Assembly (NCBI RefSeq): GCF_026914265.1
Contig: NC_069129.1
Location: forward strand, 13,945,571 to 14,009,570
Length of the DNA: 64,000 bases
Source of the DNA: Mya arenaria
Lineage: Eukaryota > Mollusca > Bivalvia > Myida > Myidae
Reading direction: 5' to 3'
Positions within the stretch are counted from its first letter, which is position 1. Every line of letters starts with the position of its first letter. This document shows, piece after piece, positions 1 through 13,479 of this stretch. The position numbers were made by a program, and so were the translations under genes. The notes under the pieces were generated by a model that saw only the letters and a list, made by a program, of their open reading frames with translations, did not search any database and was not told the DNA's origin.

Positions 1-1859
1 TCCAACGCAACCACCTTTATCTAATAATTGAATTTACAATTTACAAGGCCAAGGGCTAAATTCAATGTCATTGTTACTATATATGTATGTAATAAATGTT
101 CGTTTCAGTTTCTTCGTTCAATGCATTAGAATATTATTTATCTTTGTTCCCCTTTGCAATCAATTCAGTTTCATGATTGTTGATGCCTTACCTATATTCT
201 TTAATCTGTATAAGTTTAATCCAAGTCATATAAATATTTTCAATTTTGTTACATTACTATTATTGGCGGATTCGACCACACAGATGAGCTATTTCGGAAA
301 TTTGTAAAACCGATATATTACTATTTCACTCAATGGTATTAAACAACAATTACTGCATTTTTAAATAAATGCCAATTTTCCAATACAGCTTTGTGTTTCC
401 CTTCATCCATTACGAGTTCGCCATGGCTTTGCGACTTTGACCTTATACAATACATACATGCTTATTTCTATACTATTCTTGGCGTTTTTGGTTTGAAGCG
501 ATTCGGGTTCGAACCTTCCGCACAAAAAGCTCTATCAATATAATTTATACATGTAGTTTGAAAGAAAGTTTCTGGACTCACCCATAGTAGTGGGCTAGGT
601 TGTTTGATCCATCGGCGGTCGGACAAAGAAACGTCAAGAGGGCCAACACGCACGTCCATCTGCCGGAGTTATTAGAAAAAGTAAATATTATAATAATATT
701 TAGTTTGTGCTGAACTCTGATATTGTTTTGACAGTTAAACACGTTTTAAAACACTGGCTTTCACATTTGTAAAATTACGGTCCTTGTTCGATAAAAAATG
801 GATTTTTTAAAACATGGAACACTTTGAACATTTTTATTTTTTTGTTGAGAGAGAAATAAAACTACAAAGAAAACAACAGCAAGGTTTATAGACACCTGAG
901 AGGACATATCGCGTTAAATTACGACCTTTTTATTTTAACTATTTTTTTAACAAATTCGGGAAAAGTAGTGAAAATATTGCAGAAGCTGTGTTTTAATTAT
1001 TAACATATTAACATAAACAGTACATTACCTGCCAATAATCCTTGCATCCAAATATTGTTTCATCATTTTGTTTAAAAGTTTAACACAAACGACTGATCTA
1101 ACGCCTTCTAAAATCAGGAAAAAAATGTCAACAGAAAAAGATAGCGATCCTAAAATGAAAAACAATACCAATAACGGATAAGAATTAATTTATTGCGCAG
1201 GTACAAATTGCCTACGGGTGTCAACATTTTAATTAAACTTCTTCGTTTTTGAATAATTGTTACATGTACACAGATAATATTAAAGACAGTAACGCACTTT
1301 TATAATTAATTAGAAAGGCACGTCAAAGTCTTTCGCTGGCTTAGTGCAAGATGGGTGTAATTTAAAATAGAAATGGAAGACGTAACAACTGTCTGGCGCT
1401 ATGCTCTCGGCCTCGATTTGGTGTTCCACTGGAAATTATTTTCAAAGAAAGAATCATGTCCCTGATTTATTTACACTATCTTAAACCACACAATTTCAAA
1501 GAAAGAATCAAGTCTCTGATTTATTTACATATGAATTTGTTCAATCGTATTTTTTTGCTAAATGAAAAAATCTGATCAACGGACAATGTGTTCAAAATAT
1601 TTTTTATGAAATAGGAAATATTATGAGTAGGTTGTTTTGTGAAGTTGTATCGCTCAAAGATGTTTGATCACAAGACTGCAGAACCAACAAAGATATATTA
1701 TCGTCGCATTATTCCCACTGAATCCAACTATATTAAATTAATAAATTATTCAATGAATACAATGGTCTCGTGTTTATTTGCTTACCAACACCATAAGAGT
1801 AGGTTTATAAAATAAATTTGGCAGTCCTATAGCACTGCAGACTGGCATAACAATTCGAC
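1..1859. other. Intergenic, no gene recognised
   Basis: AT-rich sequence without a convincing exon. The open frames here are short and match nothing I know. A roughly 37-bp segment is duplicated in direct orientation (about 1,439-1,475 and 1,494-1,531). A GGTTCGAACC box near 508-517 could be a worn tRNA-derived SINE, but no A box accompanies it convincingly. Confidence 0.5.
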
Positions 1860-4605
1860 TGTGTACCTTAAATGTCACACCACTGAATGATGTCTGCCTA
1901 TATAGCCCTGATGTCACACCATTGTATGATGTCTACCTATGTAGCCCTGATGTAACACCACTGTATGATGTTAACCTGTGTAGCCCTGATGTCACACAAC
2001 TGTACCAATGTAGCCCTGATGCCACAACACTGTATGAAGTCTACCTGTGTAGCCCTGATGCCACAACACTGTATGAAGTCTACCTGTGTAGACCTAACTG
2101 TGTAGATCTGATGTCACACCACTGTATGAAGTCTTCTTGTGTAGCCCTGATGCCACAGCAGTGTATGAAGTCTACCTGTGTAGCCCTGATGTCAAACCAC
2201 TGTATGAAATCTACCTGTGTAGCCCAGATGCCACACAACTGCTGAATGTAGCCCTGATGTCACACCACTGCATGATGTTAACTTGTGAAGCCCTGATGTC
2301 ACACCACTGTATGAAGTCTACCTGTGTAGCCCTAATGTCACATCACTGCATGATGTTAACTTGTGAAGCCATGATGTCACACCACTGTATGAAGTCTACC
2401 TGTGTAGCCCTTATGTCACACCACTGTATGATGTATACCTGCATTGCCCTGATGTCACACCACTGTATGGTGTCAACCTGTGTAGCCCTGATGTCACACC
2501 ACTGTATGAAGTCTACCTGTGTAGCCCTAATGTCACACCACTGTATGAAATCTACCTATGTAGCCCTGATGTCACACGTACAACTGCTGAATGTAGCCCT
2601 GATGTCACACCACTGTATGATGTCTACTACCTTTATAGCCCTGATGCCACATCACTGTATGAAGTCTACCTGTGTAGACCTGATGTCAAACCACTGTATG
2701 AAGTCTACCTGTGTAGACCTAACTGTGTAGATCTGATGTCACACCACTGTATGAAGTCTTCTTGTGTAGCCCTGATGTCACAGCAGTGTATGAAGTCTAC
2801 CTGTGTAGCCCTGATGTCAAACCACTGTATGAAATCTACCTGTGTAGCCCAGATGCCACACAACTGCTGAATGTAGCCCTGATGTCACACCACTGCATGA
2901 TGTTAACTTGTGAAGCCCTGATGTCACACCACTGTATGAAGTCTACCTGTGTAGCCCTAATGTCACATCACTGCATGATGTTAACTTGTGAAGCCATGAT
3001 GTCACACCACTGTATGAAGTCTACCTGTGTAGCCCTTATGTCACACCACTGTATGATGTATACCTGCATTGCCCTGATGTCACACCACTGTATGGTGTCA
3101 ACCTGTGCAGCCCTGATGTCACACCACTGTATGAAGTCTACCTGTGTAGCCCTAATGTCACACCACTGTATGAAATCTACCTATGTAGCCCTGATGTCAC
3201 ACGTACAACTGCTGAATGTAGCCCTGATGTCACACCACTGTATGATGTCTACTACCTTTATAGCCCTGATGCCACATCACTGTATGAAGTCTACCTGTGT
3301 AGACCTGATGTCAAACCACTGTATGAAGTCTACCTGTGTGGCCCTGATGTCACACAACTGCTGAATGTAGCCCTGATATCACACCACTGTATGATGTCTA
3401 AATGTGTAGACCTGATGTCAAACCACTGAATGAAGTCTAAATGTGTAGACCTGATGTCACACCATTGTATGATTTCTACCTATGTAGCCCTGATGTCACA
3501 TCACTGTATGATGTCTACCTGTGTAGCCCTGATGCCACACCACTGAATGAAGTCTAAATGTGTAGCCCTCATGTCACACCACTGAATGAAGTCTACCTGT
3601 GTAGCCCTGATGTCACACCACTGAATGAAGTCTACCTGTGTAGACCTGATGTCACACCACTGAATGAAGTCTACCTGTGTAGACCTGATGTCACACCACT
3701 GTATGATGTCTAACTGTGTAGCCCTGATGTCACACCACTGTAAAGTGTCTACCTGTGTAGACCTGATGTCACACCACTGCATGAAGTCTACCTGTGTAGA
3801 CCTGATGTCACACTAATGTATGAAGTCTACCTGTGTAGCTCTGATGTCACACCACTGTTTGATGTCTACCTGTGTATACCTGATGTCGCACCACTGTATG
3901 ATGTCTACCTGTGTAGCCATGATGTCACACCACTGTAAAGTGTATACCTGTGTAGACCTGATGTCACACCGCTGTAAAGTGTCTACCTGTGTAGACTTGA
4001 TGTCACACCACTGTAAAGTGTCTACCTGTCTAGCCCTGATGTCACACCACTGTAAAGTGTCTACCTGTGTAGACCTGATGTCACACCACTGTAAAGTGTC
4101 TACCTGTGTAGCCATGATGTCACACCACTGTAAAGTGTCTACCTGTGTAGACCTGATGTCACACCACTGTATGAAGTCTACCTGTGTAGCCCTGATGTCA
4201 CACCACTGTAAAGTGTCTACCTGATGTCACACCACTGTTTGATGTCTACCTGTGTAGACCTGATGTCACTCCACTGTATGAAGTCTCAATGTGTAGCCCT
4301 GATGTTACACCACTGTTTGATGTCTACCTATGTAGACCTGATGTCACACCACTGTATGAAGTCTACCTGTGTAGCCATGATGTCACACCACTGTATGATG
4401 TCTACCTGTGTAGCCATGATGTCACACCACTGTATGAAGTCTACCTGTGTAGCCATGATGTCACACCACTGTATGATGTCTACCTGTGTAGCCATGATGT
4501 CACACCACTGTAAAGTGTCTACCTGTGTAGACCTGATGTCACACCACTGTAAAGTGTCTACCTGTGTAGACCTGATGTCTACCTATGTAGAACTGATGTC
4601 ATACC
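1860..4605. repeat. 39-bp minisatellite array, about 70 units
   Basis: Head-to-tail units of 39 bp are seen across about 2.7 kb. Each contains TGATGTCACACCACTGTATG followed by a variant of AAGTCTACCTGTGTAGCCC. Variant classes (TATGAAGTCT, TATGATGTCT, TAAAGTGTCT) are interspersed, with a TAAAGTGTCT-rich subdomain near 3,930-4,215. Because 39 is a multiple of three, units stay open in several frames and give false proteins of a 13-residue repeat. Units are shortened at 2,573-2,592 and at the array end (4,575-4,605). Confidence 0.95.
2072..3345. repeat. Higher-order duplication inside the minisatellite
   Basis: Two near-identical blocks lie in tandem with an offset of 625 bp (for example TAACTGTGTAGATCTG at 2,095 and 2,720). 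The pattern of variant units is preserved, including the odd ACGTACAACTGCTGAATG unit. Only a few substitutions separate them, so the block duplication is recent compared with the divergence among single units. 625 is 16 units of 39 plus one base. Confidence 0.85.
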
Positions 4606-4609
4606 TATA

Positions 4610-4690
4610 TATCAAGGGGTGAAAGCGAAAAGGTTCTATCTGCTTCTTTATTTTATATCACTTAGAACCTTTTCGCATTCACCCCTCGAT
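4610..4690. repeat. Short palindromic element (hairpin MITE)
   Basis: Arms of about 28 bp, beginning TATCAAGGGGTGAAAGCGAA and ending with its imperfect complement TTCGCATTCACCCCTCGATA, enclose about 22 bp. It abuts the end of the minisatellite. Its left arm plus the following TATCTGCTTCTTTA recur inverted at 7,403-7,438, so this is a dispersed family and not a chance palindrome. Confidence 0.75.
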
Positions 4691-7541
4691 ATGATGTCTG
4701 CCTATGAAGCTCCATTGCAACACCTGCTGCCATTTGCTGTTAAATCCTGTTCAAACCTTCATATTGTTAATGAGTGCTCATTTCACAAGTGCTTTTTATT
4801 TGCCTTTTTTAAAGTTTTTTTCTGTTTAAAAAAACTTTTTCTTACCTATCCTACTTTTATGGCTTAGCATCATATTCAATCTTTGTTCTCTATGGCATAA
4901 GCTGTAGGTTGATATTACTGTGTTAATCAACATACTGTTTCTATATATAAACCTGTAATCCATTTGAATTATATTAAATTTTGTGGACCTTGCGATGCCA
5001 GTACATCTAATGTGTTGCCATTGTTTCATGTTTATTATAACCTTCAGCCAATGGCATAAAACTTTGTTTGTTTTTAACCCAAGTTGGCTAAAGTGTATTG
5101 ATTGGTCAATATTTATCCAATAATTTCTATTAACCAGTCAAGTGATTAAAATTGCAGATTAATCAAAATATAACTTTAGACAAATACAAGTTTAATACAT
5201 CTGGCAACAGTTGACTAAACCGCCCATTTAGCGCAGTGGAAGAGTGTGCGCTTAGGATGTAGAAGGTAACGGGTTCAAATATGGGCTGTGTCTAACCTAG
5301 TCATCAAAATATGGTACCAGCAGCTCACTTCCCACGTGCTCAAAGGGTAGTACTGGGAAAACGGTGCACTCCGTACTGGTGTAACCCAGGAAAGTCGTAT
5401 CCTGTGTATTCAAGCTTTACACCTAGCACGTTGAAGAACCAAGAGAGCTAGTTTTCTAATATCTTGAAATGCAGTCACTTATTTCTCATGTCACTTATGG
5501 TATTTAAATACCATTTTAAGTCATGATCGCGTCATTGTGCCGTCAAGCTTAAATGCAGACAATAGGCACAGTCAGTCCTCCATAAACAAATATAAGCCAC
5601 ATCTGCTACAGTTGTTTTAGGCTGGCAGCCAAGAAATACACTATTGAAAATATTCAAAAAATTGCTTCCATGACCTGAAAAGTTCAATGTTTTACGGTCT
5701 TTTATATAAGAAAGGACTTGGTTTTCTTGTAAGTTAATGCATAAAAATCGATAAGATTTTTACAATTTTAATAACTATCTGTCCAATTTCTGCTGAACAC
5801 AGAACTTCAGGTTTGTTTCTCATTTTAGAAATACATAAAAAATTGATAAATACAATTATTGGAGAATGTACATGTATAATAGTGGTCAATTTTACATGTA
5901 TAATGTTGGTGACAATATAAACATATGTATAGATAAATGCCATATTAAACTTGTATAACATGGAATATTTTATTACAATTATTGCACTTGTGTACAATAT
6001 AGGTGTTGCTGTAATTGCAGGAACAGTGAACACAACCTTAGTTACATATCAGGGTCATATTCATAAAGTTTCTTAGTGAAACTTCAACTTAGTTTTTATT
6101 TTAAGTTGAATTTAATGAAAACTAACAATATTTTACATCATAAAATTTACAACAATGTCGTTTATCATAAAAATCTTAACACTCCATCTATTGTGTGCGC
6201 ATATAATTCAGATAAAACTAGATTGGTATTGTTCAAAATTGATCATTTACAATTGCGGTTTGTGATTATCAAGTGCATGAATTTCCTACTGATTATTGCA
6301 ATGTAATAGTTTTCTCCAAAAATAAAAATGATATAACAAAATAATCAATTATTTTGTGTTCAGCTAAAATCGTTAAGCTTATCTTTGAATACTTCAAATA
6401 AATAACAAAAATACAGCATGATAAGTTGCTTTCATCTTCATTCATTGTTAAATACTCTTAACACTTTATGCATCTTGTTAATCCATTATACCTCTTCTAT
6501 GAACTGTTAATTTTGATATCAAAGTCAAAAATCGAACAAAATGGCTTATCCGGTTATTTCCGATTATTGATTATGCTTTTGGGCAGATTCTGAAACCCTA
6601 GTGAAAACGTAAGTATGATAACAGAAGCATTGTTCTCTAAAATCAAAACTAAGGAAAAGCAAGATTTCATACATTTAAAATTGACTAAGACTTTATTTCG
6701 CAAGGTTAAACATGTGTTTGTTGAACTTGCATGTTCACATTTAAAAAGAAATGGAATTCAGAGAGGCATTCATTTTTTAATTTTATATAATTATGACAGA
6801 GCTTATATTTAACCAACATCGAGTTGGTTATATAAAACATTTTTTATTAAAATATTCCTGTCACTGGTCTACAAATTAAATTCTCTATAAATTATACTAT
6901 TTATACAAACCTATGCAACCGTTTTCCCTCTTAAAACACACAAAACATTACATGTTTATCAATTATAAGATATTGCACAATACACTTTTAATTAATTAGA
7001 ATACAACTTTCACTGATCTCAACATATCACATATACAACATACAAATTTAACTTTAATAGGGTTCTTGAAGATAAAGTTCTTAGGACTCAAAAAACCTGA
7101 TTCTGGTTTCTGGAATATTGAAACATGAACCAGAAAATTAACCTGTTTTGTCCTTGAAAGTAACAGCCTTTCAGATTTCAACAAGATCTAAATTTGTCAA
7201 GTTCAGCTCAAATATACATCCTTCTTTTGGCAATGAGCAGTCTTCACTACCTTTTTTCAATTAACATGGCCAGCATGTGTCTATGAAAATATGCACACAA
7301 GATTCCATGGAATCTCCTTCATACAATAACCAGCCATACATGTATTCTTAATAGTATGCAAATTGCAGGAATGAAAGGCAAAAATTCTCAGTGACATGGA
7401 ATTAAGGAGCAGATAGAACCTTTCCGCTTCTACCCAAATTGTCTCTTGCCTTTATGCACAACACTGCATGTATATCAAAAAATAAACTTTTGACAAGTGG
7501 ATAAATAATAACAATAATAAAAAACCCTACAAAATTTACTG
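4691..7541. other. Intergenic, includes a SINE; likely syntaxin 3' flank at right end
   Basis: No coding exon recognised on either strand. It holds the SINE described separately and, at 7,403-7,438, a fragment of the hairpin family of 4,610-4,690. The stretch just below 7,542 should contain the 3' UTR of the syntaxin-16 gene. Several reverse-complement poly(A) signals (TTTATT) are present, but none can be singled out. Confidence 0.5.
5222..5465 (+). mobile_element. tRNA-derived SINE
   Basis: The head has a pol III A box (TAGCGCAGTGG at 5,229-5,239) and a B box (GGTTCAAAT at 5,272-5,280). GCCCAT at 5,223 can pair with ATGGGC at 5,281, so a near-complete tRNA cloverleaf remains. The body runs through CTGTGTCTAACCTAG to a conserved-looking tail, ACGTTGAAGAACCAAG, near 5,440. 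This layout is typical of mollusc tRNA-SINEs. The exact 3' end is uncertain and no clear poly(A) or target duplication was found. Confidence 0.75.
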
Positions 7542-10500
7542 CTAACTTTTCACCCCTATTAATATAATAATTAACACAATAATTATAACAGCTAATACAA
7601 GGATTGCATGCATTTTTCTGTTCTTTTTCTGGTACTTTTCAGCCTTTTGCAACTGTTGGAGTCCTTTTTCCACCTGCACTGATGTATTTTCAATGTTGTA
7701 GTCTATTCTGTCTAATATTGTGCCCTGAAAGAGAAAGTTTGCAATATAATTTTACGTGATGGTTGATACTACATTAAACAACACATCTGACTACAAAATA
7801 TTAATAAAAAATTAAATCTCATTGGCCAACATCAATGAATGAAAATTGATTTCCAATAAAATATTTCATATATTTTAATTTGCATGACTTACAGTACTAT
7901 TTCTAAATTTGTCTTAAGCAGAAAACTACAATGTACATATGATGCATGGTAACTTCTAGGCGGGCCTTGCTATTTTGGCTCACTATCGACCATTATACAA
8001 GAAAGTCACATTATTATTTTTATTGTCCCTTTAAAAGTTCACTTACTTTAAAGTGTTTAAGATGTAATTGTTCCTTATTTATGTCATTAAGATCTGGTAT
8101 AAAGCCAATTGTATGGACGTATGGATCAAGTGTTATTCCTCTCCTATATCCAATGTGTAACAATAAGCATATACCTGATCTACAACCATCTGTGAAAGGT
8201 CCTTGAATATATCGTTAAGGTCCTGTATAGAGCGCACTATGTGGGCTATTTCCTTGTCCCTTTGCTGTATGGATGCTGTGTTGTCTTCTACCAGTTGGGC
8301 CTGTTCCTCACTGAAACCCTGAAAAACATGAGTCCATCTTGTAAAAAATAAGTTTGGAGATGATGGATGTACATTTGACCAATTCCAGGGTCCTCTAGAC
8401 TGACTAGTACTTCCTCTCTAGATACTGTAATTGTCTTAGATATTATGCCCATTCACATTAAGCTCTTTGAAGGTTGCTATACATGTGCATTAGCCAAAGT
8501 TAGAAAGCAGACAAAGTTGTATCAATTCAAGAGCCATTCCGCTTGAGTAGCAGAGATATTTTGACTTAAAACATTGTGACCAATATTGTTGATAATTGAT
8601 GTACAATTTAGTAAGGGAGAAGACACTGTCAAGTCTGTATGTTGAGTCAATAACTCTTGGCTGACAGGGGCTTTCTGGCTAACTTCCAAACTTGATTAGG
8701 CGATTTTGCCTATAAATATTGAGACCAAGTTTGGTGATGAATGGCATGTTTTTGTCACACAATGCACACTCAATTCTGTATTATGAGTCAATTCAAGGAC
8801 CATAACTCTTCTTAGCCTGAGACTTTCCGGCTAGTTATCAAGTTTGTCTGAGATATTTTGCCAATAAACATGTGACCATGTTTTGTGATAATTGTTGTAC
8901 ATTTGTTAAAGTTAGAATATGTACACTGTAAAAATTTAATCAATTCAAGGGCCATAACCCTAAGGAAACCAGGACTTTCTGGCTATTTTTTTAATTTGTC
9001 CAAGATAGTTTACCTATAATCATGGTGATCAAGTTTGGTCAGTTTCAGTAATGATCTTAGTAAAGTGAAGTACCTTAGAGTCATATTCTGCATTTTTTTG
9101 CTACATTGTTGCCTAATTTAAATTTTTGACAGGATTGAGGAAATGACAGAAATCAACTTGTTGCCATCCATGATATCCCTATAGATTAAGGAAATTGTTA
9201 GTAACAACTAAAATCCTTTGGTAAAGGCTTCTACTGTGTATGTACACCCCAAATTTCTCGGCCATTAACAATTCTAACAAACATTTTATATTGCTAGAAT
9301 CTTCCTGCCTGTAACTTTATTACATTGTTTCTCCCACTTAATGACAAGAGCGATGCTGAGCAAATGCTACAGCTTGTATGATGATGAAAAAAGGAGTTTA
9401 ACCGGACAATTATTAAATCAAGAGTTGTGGGCCTTGCTGTTAATGTGTGTATCATCTCCTGCAAAATGTGTACCAAGTTTCAGGTGAATGTATGAAATGG
9501 AACTGTTAAATGATCAATGAATCCCATTCATTAATTTTGTGTAACAACATTTTAACAAAAATATCTAATTCATTCAAAGGCATGCATTTAAGTCACTAAG
9601 TAACCATAAAACAGTGCAAGGCCTATACCATGTCATATGATGCATACATATCATCTTCAGGTAAAAGTCCGGAGTCAGGCCCAATGTTTGTGTCAAAAAA
9701 CTGGGATCTCTCCTCTCTGCTTCTCATCTCTAAAATGAAAAAAATATAAATGAAATACAAACCATATGAAATCAAACTGTACAACATGTAAATGTAAAGC
9801 ATAAAATGATAATGTAGAAAATCAAATGGCGGTTTGTACCATTTCTAAAAAAAATTGGTCAACTTAGTCAAAGACACTGTTTATTAAACAAATTTTTAAG
9901 TTCAAAAGGGGGCATTACTCCCCAAAACTCCAGACATTACTTCATGGTTTGTAGACAAAGTTAACCAGTATTTTATGGTGGTAAACAGGTGTACAAAAAC
10001 TTTTTTAAATGTGTCAACAATTTCATGAGTTATCTCATTGACAAGACGGACAGAAAGACAAAATCAAGCAAAACTTTTGGTTTGTGGAGGTATAAAAGGC
10101 CATGGAAACATCAAAATATAAAACCCTGCTTACTTTTTAAGTAGGATGATTGACTAGTTCTAAAGTTGTTGGACATTTCTTGGACAGATCGAACAAGGGA
10201 CATAACAAGATTTTGTGAGAGTTTCAGTTCCTCTTGGGTCCCCCTCCGACTCCTGGCAGTGATCTGCTGTATCAACCTTTGGCAATGGGCAAACATCTGA
10301 AACAACAGGAATATACTAAATAATTACAGATTTATTTAATGCTGTTTCGCAATAAATCATGATATTTTCACTGCCATTAATTCCATTGCAGTGAATATAT
10401 CAATTTTGATATTTTCAATGCTCTTACAGATTTTGGTTCTGGTGTGGCATCAAAGTAACAGTGTTTACTATGCCAGATTAAAACTGTTTCAATTTATGTC

Positions 10501-13479
10501 ACCAAAATGACCCGATGAAAATGTGTCTCTCTCATGATTTTCCAATTCACTCAAGTTAAATAACAATTGTCATAATTATAGCATAAAAGAAAAAAAAAGT
10601 TTATCACTGTAACCAATCAGAAACTATTTCCACCAAATAGAGATGAAAAAATCACAAGGAATTTAGTCAATACTTACACAAATGTATATAATATCTATCA
10701 TGTGTTTGGATAGAAAATTACCCAGGGCCCCTTAGGGTCAGAATTTTCTACTGGGACCAGACACACATGATTGATATTTAATCTTGCATACATCAAATTA
10801 CTTTTTTGGTAAAAAATGACAAAAAACACACTTTTGTACATTTTACCAAAAAGCTTACTGACGTCATGACGCTCAGGATTTTTTTTATTCATTGCATACA
10901 TCAAGAAGTTCCTTATAAGGTTGTTGTTTTTTGGTTTTACAGATATATTTTGAAAAGTAAATGTTCATGGAAATCATCTTTTAGATATCATAATTATGCT
11001 TACTTAAAATGAATAATAAAATACCAAAAACGTATTGCGTCACAGCGCGTGACTCATCTAGCATGGAGTGCCAGATAGAGTATTCTCCCACCACAGATAA
11101 GTAGATCCCAAAACATTTCACCATGCTAGATATTTTTATCTTGCCCACGGTCAAAGATGAAATGCCCGTATGGAACTCATTTTTTAATGGTCATCACATT
11201 GGAATTACCTCCCTTGTTGAAGACTGTCGTCTGTAGCATCATAGTAACCTTGCCTTGTTGCAATGTTTAGAACGCTTATTAATTATTTCTTGCTTCAAAT
11301 GTCACCATAAAAAAGTTTTCATGCACCTTTCAAGAAATAATGCTTCACTCTCCTCAGAACTATTTAAAGACCAATTTGACTATTAACATAATCTGAATCA
11401 CTGCGCACATATCCATTTCAACCACGAATTATCGCATATCCACTACACGCGAAAGTTCAAGCTAAATAAATATTTTTACTTAATTTTGTTTAACCGAGTA
11501 GGGAGAAAAAGCATCTACCATAGCCACTCGGTAAACCTCGTTTCCGCAAAACACCCTACGCTCAGGTCAGGACGAACCTATCTTACACTCTCGACCATGG
11601 AAGATACTTGTATTCCAGTATGGCTAAATTCACTGGAAATGCCTTTCCAGTGTGCTAGAAAAAAGTAATCCAATAGGCACATGGTATGCATTCAGTGAGT
11701 ACTGACCCGTGGTCTGAACTTGATTCAAACAATTCATCTTTCCATTGAATCATGTTAATGTTGACGTTCTATAAAGTGTTTACATAGATTTGATGTTATA
11801 CAATAATATTTGAGAAATCATATTTTGTCTGTTTTAATCCTTTTATTTTTATTTTTATTACTTCTAACTGAAAAAAATCCCATATATATTTTAATTTTAC
11901 AACACTACCACTTGCTATTTTGTTATTTCATTTGAAAGTTTTGTAGAGGGTTTAAAACATGTGTTTGTAAAGTCAAACAGAATAATAAACTTTAAGATTT
12001 TTTTCCAACAGACACGAATGTGTGGAAATAAGGAAAATCCCCTCCAGTGAAGATTACCATTTTATCCAATGAAAGTAACCTCAGCCATTTTTCCTACATG
12101 TACCTGTGTGATTTCTTGTGTGAGGATTTCAATGGAATGTTCTTCATCAATACTTTCATCGAATGCTGGCCTGGTCAGATGCTTGTCATGTATAACATTG
12201 AGCTCCTTCACTGAAAAATAAAATCAGTTGAGTTAGGAATGTAGGATGCACATGTCAATGAAGAAACTGAACAGTTGGTTAGGTACTTCAAGTACTTCTA
12301 GTTTTGTCCTTAATAACATGCAATCACAAAGCATGCCCTAATCATTGCGCAACGGATATTGATTAACCTGACTGAAACTTTAACCGATTCCTTTGCACAC
12401 ATGTATTGGTCACCAGTCCATTTAGTTTACAGCACGGCTGTCATGCATTCTGTACCAATATGACTACAGTATTTTGTAAAGTCATGGTTGCTGGACATCT
12501 CTGATCATCTGATCTGAGTAGCAGGTGTACTAACATGTATGACAAATAATTACACTTACTTTTCATTTTGATTCGTGTCATTTCATATTGTATTTCTTCT
12601 ACACCATCCACCCTGAAATATATTGGTTTGAAATTAATTTTTACACCTGTTACATGATTAAAGTTGCTTAATTGTATCCAAAGTCTTATAACTCGGGTAC
12701 ATGTAACTGCTTTAAAATAACATACACCAATAGAAGGTTCATGGCATGGTTACAGGTCATTATATCATTATTTTACACACAAAAGAGCTTTAAGTGTGAG
12801 GACTTGGCATTCTTATAAACACATCAACAAATCCTTATCACAATCAACAGAAAACATGAATTTATCTAATGCATGTAAGACAGTCGGAATATACTTTTCT
12901 GAAAAGTTACATTAAACAGTAAGCAGTTTGCACAAAATTATATTTGGTCTTTCCGGCACATTGAGTCATTCAATTTCAAGGCCTGAATAAAAATCCAGGT
13001 TTGTTTTTTTAAAAGCTGACAATTGTCAATCCTGAATTTTGATATCGTCTAGGCTGGTTCAAACATACCATACCATCGGAAAATAAAAATCAATAATCCC
13101 AATCAAATGAACAAATTTAGTTGATATTTGACTGTTAAGCTTGAACATTATCACAGACTTGGAGAATTTCAAGTGCTGGATTTGCTTTAAAAATTGACCC
13201 CGTCTTATAAACGAGTCAAGACAAAAACACCAGATTTCACGGGCAAAGTAGGGGGGTCATCTTATAAGCGGATCACCTTATAGTCGGGAAAATACTGATT
13301 TCAGGATTATCCCTGACCAGTTAACCAGCCTTAGACCTAAGGGCTTGTGCATTTTGTTCAGACTGAATGAGTATGTGATGTTACCATTCTGGAGGTAGTC
13401 TGTTGGAGCGTGTGTTGACTGTGCCGGCCTCTATATCCAAGTTGACATTGGACATCAGACCGATGCGGTCATCTGACAC
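7542..13479 (-). CDS. STX16: Syntaxin-16 (Qa-SNARE), seven of the coding exons
   Basis: Syntaxin-16 is the Qa-SNARE of the trans-Golgi network that receives endosome-derived vesicles. Exons, in transcript order: 13,479-13,385; 12,612-12,560; 12,210-12,104; 10,296-10,134; 9,729-9,629; 8,318-8,175; 7,724-7,542. All are bounded by AG/GT and keep one frame, giving 281 residues and a TAG stop at 7,542-7,544. Family landmarks include [14 protein letters not shown] and [14 protein letters not shown] in the N-terminal helical region, [16 protein letters not shown] before the SNARE motif, and the SNARE core [17 protein letters not shown]. The zero-layer Gln is the last codon of exon 8,318-8,175. A C-terminal membrane anchor ([18 protein letters not shown]) precedes VKS and the stop. 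The first exon, expected to encode the short conserved MATRxLT-type start, was not found, so the true 5' end lies above 13,479. The call rests on remembered human STX16 sequence, which it matches along its length. Confidence 0.96.
8430..9060. repeat. Degenerate tandem repeats in a syntaxin intron
   Basis: About four diverged copies of roughly 150 bp share the words 'caattcaagggccataac', 'ctttctggctagtt', 'gagatattttgcc' and 'gaccaagtttggtgat' (copies near 8,520, 8,650, 8,785 and 8,940). This word set is common in bivalve genomic DNA. It lies in the intron between the 9,629 and 8,318 exon ends and has no coding frame. Confidence 0.6.
11080..11615 (-). mobile_element. Dispersed repeat, copy A
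   Basis: About 530 bp matches 35,855-36,450 in opposite orientation over nearly its whole length, with many small differences. Shared blocks include AAGATAGGTTCATCC-type, TTTGCGGAAACGAGGTTTAC, GTGACATTTGAAGCAAGAAA and AATGAGTTCCATACGGGC. The edge is palindromic (TACCATGG near one end, GGCTATGGTAGA inside). Copy A lies in the syntaxin intron between 10,296 and 12,104. No open frame or transposase is seen, so it is a non-autonomous element of unknown family. Confidence 0.75.
13190..13300. repeat. Dispersed-type repeat fragment
   Basis: The text ACCCCGTCTTATAAACGAGT, then GGTCATCTTATAAGCGGATC and CACCTTATAGTCGGGAAAAT, has the look of a short DNA-transposon remnant seen in many invertebrates. 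It repeats 'CTTATAA' at short intervals. It lies in a syntaxin intron or upstream region. No second copy is seen in this window, so the assignment is tentative. Confidence 0.35.

Noticed and set aside
1922-4622. Several open frames of 74-200 codons with repeating Cys-containing 13-residue units
   Set aside because: They arise from a 39-bp minisatellite, occur on both strands and in several frames, and lack splice sites or a signal peptide.
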